A program made the translations under genes and the position numbers. Under the pieces are notes generated by a model. That model saw only the letters and a program-made list of their open reading frames with translations. It did not search any database and was not told the DNA's origin. A stretch of 7,038 bases of DNA from Candidatus Cloacimonadota bacterium (lineage in GTDB: Bacteria; Cloacimonadota; Cloacimonadia; Cloacimonadales; TCS61), in assembly GCA_027858325.1 (NCBI GenBank), contig JAQICU010000184.1, forward strand, positions 1 through 7,038, given 5' to 3'. Shown piece by piece: positions 1 to 4,452 of the stretch; position 1 is the stretch's first letter; every line of letters starts with the position of its first letter.

Positions 1-23
1 AGAAAGCTTGCTTTATTTAACTG

Positions 24-135
24 ACGCAAACACGCATGATAGGCGAAGTTCGCTGAGCCTGTTGTGCGGGTTACACGCTCGTCCCAATAGGCAAAAGAGC
101 GAAGCGAATTTTGCCTATCATATGTATGCTGCGCC
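24..135. repeat. Long imperfect palindromic element with nested hairpins
   Basis: This stretch is locally richer in G+C than its surroundings and full of inverted repeats. ATGATAGGC at 36-44 is perfectly complementary to GCCTATCAT at 113-121. The pairing continues outward imperfectly, for example CGC 25-27 with GCG 131-133. Two smaller hairpins lie inside: GCGAA/TTCGC around one base at 43-53, and ATAGGCAAAA at 87-96 with TTTTGCCTAT at 109-118 around a 12-base loop. The inner hairpin at 87-118 and the long 36-121 pairing compete for the same bases. No protein-coding frame explains it. A dispersed intergenic repeat, a non-autonomous mobile element or an integron-type recombination site are all possible. 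The structure is clear, the identity is not. Confidence 0.55.
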
Positions 136-174
136 AATTATTTTTGTACACATAACCAACCTATAGTTATACCA

Positions 175-221
175 AAAATGTACACAATAACTTTTTTATC
201 AAAAGTTATTGTGTACATTTT
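175..221 (-). terminator. Perfect 21-bp hairpin, probable intrinsic terminator for leftward transcription
   Basis: Bases 175-195 and 201-221 are perfect inverted repeats separated by the five-base loop TTATC. Read leftward, the stem begins inside the stop codon of the small ORF at 220-306 and ends in a run of five T (complement of 174-178), which is terminator-like. Read rightward, the stem ends in four T at 218-221, so it could act in both directions and insulate the downstream cluster. The stem is AT-rich, weaker per base pair than a typical terminator but unusually long. A near copy of one arm, TGTACACATAAC, lies at 145-156, so a protein-binding or mobile-element origin is also possible. 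Confidence 0.55.
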
Positions 222-306
222 AATCCTTACTCTCAATATCTAAATTATCGAGTGGTTTTTTAATTTTAATAAATCCTGTCCTTATACCGAAATGATACTT
301 AAGCAT
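220..306 (-). CDS. Possible 28-residue leftward small protein or gene remnant, unknown function
   Basis: Read leftward, an ATG at 306 opens a 28-codon frame ending in TAA at 222-220. The start is preceded by AGAGGA (complement of 314-319) with a seven-base spacer, one of the best ribosome binding sites in the window. The peptide starts MLKYHFGIRTGF, continues with a basic IKIKK segment and ends acidic (DIESKD). The same frame is open further upstream, with in-frame ATGs at 330 and 342 giving 36 and 40 residues, before a TAA. Those starts lack a clear ribosome binding site. The frame runs straight into the 21-bp hairpin, as expected for a real transcription unit. I recognise no family. It could be a genuine micro-protein, the tail of a decayed gene, or chance. 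Confidence 0.3.
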   Translation of the reverse strand: MLKYHFGIRTGFIKIKKPLDNLDIESKD

Positions 307-459
307 ACAAATTTCCTCTTTAACATTCATTTTCGTAAACATATGATCAATACAAAATCGAAATTGTTAAAACTTTAGTTAGCTGTCAATAACAAAACTT
401 ACTTCACACTATCAAATAAATAATTGACGAAAAAACAGTGTAAAATTTTCTCCAATTTA

Positions 460-1260
460 ATGAAAAAAAATAGAGATCAGGAATTGCGGAGAATAATCCA
501 GTATAGTTTTTTAGGTATAACAATGATAGTTGTTGTGCTGCTTATTAATGGTGTATTATGCAGTGCACACGGTTTCTGTCCATACTCAAGTATCTGCTTT
601 GGAGTGATGAGGTTAAATCCCGGATTTACAATATTGTTATATCCAATTGCTGTTATTATCGGTCTGCTTATCGCAGTTACTTCTATATTTTGGGGAAGAA
701 GATTCTGCGGGTATATTTGCCCTTTTGGAACTGTACAGGAGATGGTATTCAACTTGAATCCGAGATCCAGAAAAAATATGCAGCTTCATCTACCGGTTTG
801 GCTGCACAAGCTTTTAAACAGTTTTAAATATGTTATTATGCTTATCACAATTGTGGCGGCATTCCGTTCCATGCAATATGTTTATATGAAATATTGTCCG
901 GTTCTGGCAGTGTCGCATCCTCAGAATATAACGATCTATTCTGCCGCAATTCTATTTATCATATTTATAGTTGGTTACTTTATCAACCGATTCTGGTGTC
1001 GTTATTTGTGTCCTTATGCAGCTTTAATGAATGTATTCCAATACATGGGGAAGCTATTTCATATTCCATCTAAGCGGATTCATGTATGTGAAGAGCAATG
1101 CATTAATTGTAAACTCTGCACCAAGAACTGCCCGATGCAGATTGATATCTATGAGAGAAAACGGGTGGATGATGCAAATTGCATTTTCTGTTTGAAATGT
1201 CAGCAATGTTGTCCGATTGATTCCGGTCTTGAAATAAAGAGTTCAAAGAAAAATAAGTGA
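460..1260 (+). CDS. NapH/NosR-type membrane polyferredoxin (4Fe-4S binding, four TM helices)
   Basis: This is a 266-residue inner-membrane protein expected to carry electrons between the membrane or cytoplasm and extracytoplasmic partners. Numbering from the alternative TTG at 424, hydrophobic segments lie near 26-46, 68-90, 133-148 and 171-190. Loops with FCGYICP (C95, C99) and WCRYLCP (C192, C196) follow helices 2 and 4, and both are Arg-rich and so probably cytoplasmic. The C-terminal ferredoxin domain has two complete motifs, C226-x2-C-x2-C-x3-CP and C253-x2-C-x2-C-x3-CP. This layout matches NapH/NosR/CcoG-type proteins. It lacks the long C-terminal Ig-like part of CcoG and the periplasmic FMN domain of NosR, so NapH-like is the closest description. 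Cys46, 52, 58 and 158 map to the periplasmic face. I chose ATG 460 because it starts a basic MKKNRDQ N-terminus. TTG 424 directly follows an in-frame stop and has no ribosome binding site. ATG 460 also has no obvious one. Confidence 0.9.
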   Translation: MKKNRDQELRRIIQYSFLGITMIVVVLLINGVLCSAHGFCPYSSICFGVMRLNPGFTILLYPIAVIIGLLIAVTSIFWGRRFCGYICPFGTVQEMVFNLNPRSRKNMQLHLPVWLHKLLNSFKYVIMLITIVAAFRSMQYVYMKYCPVLAVSHPQNITIYSAAILFIIFIVGYFINRFWCRYLCPYAALMNVFQYMGKLFHIPSKRIHVCEEQCINCKLCTKNCPMQIDIYERKRVDDANCIFCLKCQQCCPIDSGLEIKSSKKNK

Positions 1261-1310
1261 ATTGTGGATTGAATATTGCATAAAGTGAAGAAGGTTATGT
1301 GCTGAGTGAA

Positions 1311-1445
1311 TGTCTTTGCGAATAATCTTTCAACGGCATCGAATGACTTGTCTCGGTGTAGCTTCAGCGAAGACGGAAGCAATCTCTTTTTTTTGAAGTA
1401 CAGATTGCTTCGAAAGAAATCTTTGAAAGAAATCTCGCAATGACA
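1311..1445. repeat. Intergenic palindromic repeat between the polyferredoxin and ferredoxin genes
   Basis: The outer ends 1311-1334 and 1422-1445 are imperfect inverted repeats, roughly three quarters of positions matching and built around TTTGCGA and TCGCAA. Inside, GAAGCAATCT at 1376-1385 is perfectly inverted as AGATTGCTTC at 1402-1411 around a 16-base loop that contains eight T (1387-1394). A small CTTC-AGC-GAAG hairpin sits at 1362-1372. The combination of TCGCAATGACA and GAAGCAATCT blocks resembles dispersed intergenic repeats I associate with several bacterial genomes, but this is from memory and unverified. The T-run after the 1361-1380 inverted sequence might also terminate the upstream transcript. 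No coding frame is convincing here. Confidence 0.55.
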
Positions 1446-1464
1446 GAACATGGTTTTGTATAAT
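1435..1464 (+). promoter_or_regulatory. Candidate promoter upstream of the exported ferredoxin gene
   Basis: A perfect TATAAT lies at 1459-1464, 28 bases before the ATG at 1493, with TG directly before it. The best-placed -35 candidate is TCGCAA at 1435-1440 with an 18-base spacer. It matches TTGACA at only three of six positions and belongs to the right end of the intergenic repeat. In AT-rich DNA a TATAAT match can arise by chance, so this is a weak call. Confidence 0.3.
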
Positions 1465-1492
1465 TTAATAAAAAAATAGAATGGAGAAATAA

Positions 1493-2023
1493 ATGATAAA
1501 GAAGTGGATAATTATAATTAGTATTTTACTGATTATTGTGTTCAATGTATTCTCACAATCAAACGAAAAATTAGAATTAACGAAATATTCCGGCACAATA
1601 AAGCAGATTGCCGGTAACTGGTTTTTAAATACAGGTGAAGATATTATTGAACTATCTCTTGCTCCGGATGAATTTTTAAAAGAGAATAAAATTGAACTTA
1701 CTTCTAAAATGGAATTATCGGTAAATGGAATCTTACAGGAAGATAAACTTGTAGTTCATTCATTGATTATTGAAGATCTTGAAATTATGATCAGGGATGG
1801 ATCAGGAGAAGCTTTATGGGACATCAAACCATACTATGTTATTCCGGATAAATGTATCGGATGCAGATTATGTGTGTCACCTTGCCCCCAAGATGCAATT
1901 ACTATGGTAAAGGGTGTTGCTGTAATCGATGCTGATAAATGCGATGGTGATGGAATTTGTGTTCTTGGTGATGGGAAAAAGTATAAAGGCTGCCCGGTTG
2001 ATGCTATCAAACAATCCGAATAG
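1493..2023 (+). CDS. Exported ferredoxin-like protein with N-terminal beta domain and an Asp-substituted second cluster motif
   Basis: This 176-residue protein starts with a Sec-type signal (MIKKW, then a long Ile/Leu core; likely cleavage after Ser21) and has no twin-arginine motif. Residues about 25-100 alternate hydrophobic and polar residues like a small beta-barrel (possibly OB-like) domain that I cannot assign. The C-terminal 75 residues form a di-cluster ferredoxin. The first motif is complete (C121-x2-C124-x2-C127-x3-C131-P). In the second (C150-x2-D153-x2-C156-x10-C167-P) Asp replaces the second Cys and a ten-residue loop precedes the last ligand. Asp at this place is a known cluster ligand in Pyrococcus furiosus ferredoxin, where it favours [3Fe-4S]/[4Fe-4S] interconversion. 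The start is supported by GGAG at 1483-1486 with a six-base spacer. The lipoprotein gene follows after 21 bases, suggesting one transcript. Partners are probably the neighbouring polyferredoxin and ferredoxins. Confidence 0.85.
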   Translation: MIKKWIIIISILLIIVFNVFSQSNEKLELTKYSGTIKQIAGNWFLNTGEDIIELSLAPDEFLKENKIELTSKMELSVNGILQEDKLVVHSLIIEDLEIMIRDGSGEALWDIKPYYVIPDKCIGCRLCVSPCPQDAITMVKGVAVIDADKCDGDGICVLGDGKKYKGCPVDAIKQSE

Positions 2024-2044
2024 GATCTCACCATAAAACATAAA

Positions 2045-3841
2045 ATGAATAAGTTATTTATTTTATTAGTATTCGTCGGAATATTCGTTATCAGCTGTAC
2101 TGATACTTTGGATAAAACTACAGGTATCAATGATAAACCCCGTATAGAATATTCTGATTGTTCAAGCTGTCTTGAATGTATAGACCTGTTCAACTGTCCT
2201 GAGAATGCGATTAAGTTGGATCAGCGTACGCATGCTGCTTATATCGATGCAGATCTGTGCTCTGGATGTATGGATTGTTTGAATCTATTTACCTGCCCGG
2301 ATGATGCTTTTACTTTGAACGTAGACAATATTAAGCCAGCTCAGATCAAAAATATCATTGCAGCTTCCGATACGATTGGAATAATGAATATTCAATTCAC
2401 CGCCACAGGAGATGATTCAACTTCCGGTAGAGCATTCAATTACGAACTGGTTCTCAGAGATTCTAATGATCGGATAATAGAAAATGATTTTATTCCTACT
2501 CTACCTCAAAATGCTGGAGTTATAGAAAACTGGAATTTAGAAAATTTACCTGCAAATGAACTGGTTAAATTAGAAATTAAAGCATTTGATGAACTTGATC
2601 AAACTTCCATTCCTGCCTTGGAAGAAGTTTATATTTTGGGTGAGATCATTGACGAAGTGCCGCCTGCTCCGATTGAAGACATAACGATTTGCTCTATCTC
2701 CATGAATTCGTTTCAAATAAATTGGACGGCACCTGGAGATGATGGAAATATTGGAGCATCAAATTATTATATTATTAAAATTCATACAGAAAATATTACA
2801 GAATCAAACTGGGAAATGATAGAAGAATATGAACAAAATATTATTCCTCAGGAATCTGGAAATGAAGAATTTCTTATCATCGTAGATCTTGAACCGATTA
2901 CAGAATATTATGTCGGTATCAAAGCGATTGATGAAGTTGAGAATATTTCGTTACTTTCTAATATAGCTCAGGCAACTACAACAGATATTCCCGATGAGAT
3001 TCCACCTTCTGCGATAAATGATCTACAAGCAGAACCAACTGATGAAATAATTGAACTGACCTGGACGTCACCCGGTGACGACGGTATGCAAGGGATTGCT
3101 TATAATTATGAGATCAGAATTTCTCAGGAGGAAATTACGGAAGCTAATTGGGAAGATGCGGAGCTTTTAGAAGATCCTCCCTGGCCTCTTGAAGCGGGTT
3201 CATCCCAAAATTATATTGTTGAAGATCTGCAACATGAAATAACCTACTTTTTTGCAATTAAAGCATTTGATGAAAGTGATAATGTTTCATTACTTTCAAA
3301 TGTTCCCAATACAAATCTGATCATTGATATTATGCCACCTTCCGATATTACTGATCTAACAGTTTATGAAGGTTCTACAGCAAATCTGAATACTATTAAA
3401 ATTCAATGGACTTCACCCGGTGATAATGGAAATCAAGGAACGGCTAATCATTACGAGATAAAATATTCTACAACGGAGATCACAGAATCTAATTGGGAAA
3501 GTGCTGCACTTTTTGTTGATCCTCCAGTTCCGCAGATGGCTGGCAATTCCCAGTTCTGTTTCGTTAATGTGCTTCAACCGGCAACCATCTATTATTTTGC
3601 TATAAAAGCATTTGATGAGAATAATAATGCAAATCAAATATCAAATTCTCCTGCGGGAAAGATAGTTTACCAGATCAATACTGCAGCTTGTCATAATTGC
3701 AGTAATTGTATTTATGATTGTGATTACGGTGCTATTCTGCAAGGTCCCGGATATAAGTATATTGAACCGGATCTGTGTGAAGCCTGTGGAGATTGCACTT
3801 GTCCCTGGAATTTGATACACAGGGCGGTTGTTGCATATTAA
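2045..3841 (+). CDS. Lipoprotein with di-cluster ferredoxin modules at both ends of four FnIII-like repeats
   Basis: This is a 598-residue secreted lipoprotein: hydrophobic signal, then lipobox VISC with Cys18 as the lipidated residue. Thr at +2 would allow outer-membrane sorting by the E. coli rule. The N-terminal module has two motifs of the form C-x2-C-x2-C-x5-C-P (C39, 42, 45, 51 and C72, 75, 78, 84). Four FnIII-like repeats follow at about 97-198 (degenerate), 204-312, 317-425 and 430-540. The last three share the W-T-(A/S)-P-G-D-(D/N)-G signature, ITE-NW and an IKA-(F/I)-DE strand. The C-terminal module has C549-x2-C-x2-C-x3-C559-D and C578-x2-C-x2-C-x-C586-P. FnIII rods usually serve as spacers or binding surfaces. 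Here they separate two predicted redox heads, so the protein may bridge layers of the envelope or reach outward. The ATG has no clear ribosome binding site, but the lipoprotein signal starting there supports it. Function beyond electron transfer is unknown. Confidence 0.85.
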   Translation: MNKLFILLVFVGIFVISCTDTLDKTTGINDKPRIEYSDCSSCLECIDLFNCPENAIKLDQRTHAAYIDADLCSGCMDCLNLFTCPDDAFTLNVDNIKPAQIKNIIAASDTIGIMNIQFTATGDDSTSGRAFNYELVLRDSNDRIIENDFIPTLPQNAGVIENWNLENLPANELVKLEIKAFDELDQTSIPALEEVYILGEIIDEVPPAPIEDITICSISMNSFQINWTAPGDDGNIGASNYYIIKIHTENITESNWEMIEEYEQNIIPQESGNEEFLIIVDLEPITEYYVGIKAIDEVENISLLSNIAQATTTDIPDEIPPSAINDLQAEPTDEIIELTWTSPGDDGMQGIAYNYEIRISQEEITEANWEDAELLEDPPWPLEAGSSQNYIVEDLQHEITYFFAIKAFDESDNVSLLSNVPNTNLIIDIMPPSDITDLTVYEGSTANLNTIKIQWTSPGDNGNQGTANHYEIKYSTTEITESNWESAALFVDPPVPQMAGNSQFCFVNVLQPATIYYFAIKAFDENNNANQISNSPAGKIVYQINTAACHNCSNCIYDCDYGAILQGPGYKYIEPDLCEACGDCTCPWNLIHRAVVAY

Positions 3842-3847
3842 AGTAAT

Positions 3848-3884
3848 TCAAATATTTAATGTAGCTCAAACATTTAATGTTGGC
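3848..3884. repeat. Two adjacent imperfect 18-19 base direct repeats
   Basis: Copy 1 (3848-3865) and copy 2 (3866-3884) touch each other and share TCAAA, then ATTTAATGT, then GC, differing by one substitution and a small change near the end. They lie just after the stop of the FnIII lipoprotein gene. The end of copy 2 runs into the perfect palindrome GCTTTGCAAAGC at 3883-3894. A regulator site or a simple duplication are both possible. Confidence 0.4.
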
Positions 3885-3927
3885 TTTGCAAAGCAAAACG
3901 ACATGTTCTTTTTGTTTGAGAAAAAAG

Positions 3928-3946
3928 CACAATCAAGATGATTGTG
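3928..3946 (+). promoter_or_regulatory. Small hairpin upstream of the ferredoxin pair
   Basis: CACAATCA at 3928-3935 and TGATTGTG at 3939-3946 form a perfect eight-base stem with a three-base loop. It ends nine bases before the GAGG ribosome binding site (3955-3958) of the gene starting at 3962. No T-run follows, so it is not a normal intrinsic terminator. It could be an RNA-stability element, a translation-control hairpin or an operator. Confidence 0.3.
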
Positions 3947-3961
3947 GTACGTATGAGGTAA

Positions 3962-4204
3962 ATGAAAATTAAATTAATAATGGTAATAGTTATTTTAGCT
4001 GCAATTTCACTTTTTGCAATTACTAAAAGTAATATTTTTGTGGAATCAAATTCCTGCGTTGGATGTTCTGACTGCATTTCAGTTTGCCCTACAAATGCCA
4101 TAAAATTACTTGATGGTAAAGCTGTGATAGATGCGGAATTATGTATTGATTGCGAAATTTGTATAACCAGCTGTACATACAGAGCGATAAGGAAAAATAT
4201 ATGA
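3962..4204 (+). CDS. Small exported 2[4Fe-4S]-type ferredoxin
   Basis: This 80-residue protein is expected to be a one- or two-electron carrier outside the cytoplasm. It begins with a basic residue pair and a hydrophobic segment (about 4-20). LFA at 17-19 would permit signal-peptide cleavage; if uncleaved, it would be a membrane anchor. The rest is a minimal bacterial ferredoxin: C32-x2-C35-x2-C38-x3-C42-P and C61-x2-C64-x2-C67-x3-C71, the second followed by Thr rather than the usual Pro. GAGG at 3955-3958 lies only three bases from the ATG. The stop overlaps the next start as ATGA, so the two ferredoxins are probably translated together. Classic bacterial 2[4Fe-4S] ferredoxins are cytoplasmic and of similar size after removing this leader, so the leader is the unusual part. 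There is no twin-arginine motif. Confidence 0.85.
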   Translation: MKIKLIMVIVILAAISLFAITKSNIFVESNSCVGCSDCISVCPTNAIKLLDGKAVIDAELCIDCEICITSCTYRAIRKNI

Positions 4205-4440
4205 AAAAATTCTGGTTGATTATTCTTTTTATCATAATTATTATCATTAGTTGCGATAAGGTTAATAATCCGGAATACAATGTAGATAAATCTGCCTGTA
4301 ATTCATGCGGAGCCTGTGTAAGTATATGTCCTATAGATGCAATGGAGATTGGGGAAGATGGGAAAGCAATAATTGATCAGACTAAATGTAATCAGTGCGG
4401 AAAGTGTATTGCGATCTGCCCTGAAGACGCCATCTATTAA
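4201..4440 (+). CDS. Small ferredoxin lipoprotein, 2[4Fe-4S] type
   Basis: This 79-residue ferredoxin is anchored by a lipid. The Ile-rich signal ends in IISC, giving Cys18 as the lipidated residue, followed by Asp19. In E. coli, Asp at +2 keeps lipoproteins in the inner membrane; whether that rule holds in this organism is unknown. Both cluster motifs are canonical: C33-x2-C36-x2-C39-x3-C43-P and C63-x2-C66-x2-C69-x3-C73-P, spaced as in clostridial-type ferredoxins. I chose ATG 4201 rather than the earlier in-frame ATG at 4150. It gives a clean lipoprotein signal, it has AAGG at 4189-4192 with an eight-base spacer, and it forms an ATGA overlap with the previous gene. A start at 4150 would put a charged stretch before the signal. 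It is a close structural counterpart of the preceding ferredoxin and may be a duplicate that gained a different anchor. Confidence 0.88.
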   Translation: MKKFWLIILFIIIIIISCDKVNNPEYNVDKSACNSCGACVSICPIDAMEIGEDGKAIIDQTKCNQCGKCIAICPEDAIY

Positions 4441-4452
4441 GGGAATAATAGG

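Noticed and set aside
424..459. TTG start at 424 for the polyferredoxin
   Set aside because: It directly follows an in-frame TAA, has no ribosome binding site, and adds 12 residues before a typical basic start; ATG 460 is preferred, though neither start has a clear ribosome binding site.
460..1260. Naming the polyferredoxin CcoG or NosR
   Set aside because: It is much shorter than either and lacks the C-terminal Ig-like part of CcoG and the periplasmic FMN domain of NosR.
1200..1451. Leftward 83-codon open frame over the repeat
   Set aside because: It runs across the palindromic repeat and the end of the polyferredoxin gene; its composition follows the repeat and no domain is visible.
1834..2193. 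Leftward 119-codon open frame
   Set aside because: It lies opposite two well-supported ferredoxin genes, has no recognisable domain, and is explained as an antisense shadow.
3848..3894. CRISPR-like repeats
   Set aside because: There are only two touching imperfect copies with no spacers.
4150..4200. Earlier in-frame ATG for the ferredoxin lipoprotein
   Set aside because: It would overlap the preceding gene by 55 bases and bury the lipoprotein signal; ATG 4201 has a ribosome binding site and an ATGA overlap.
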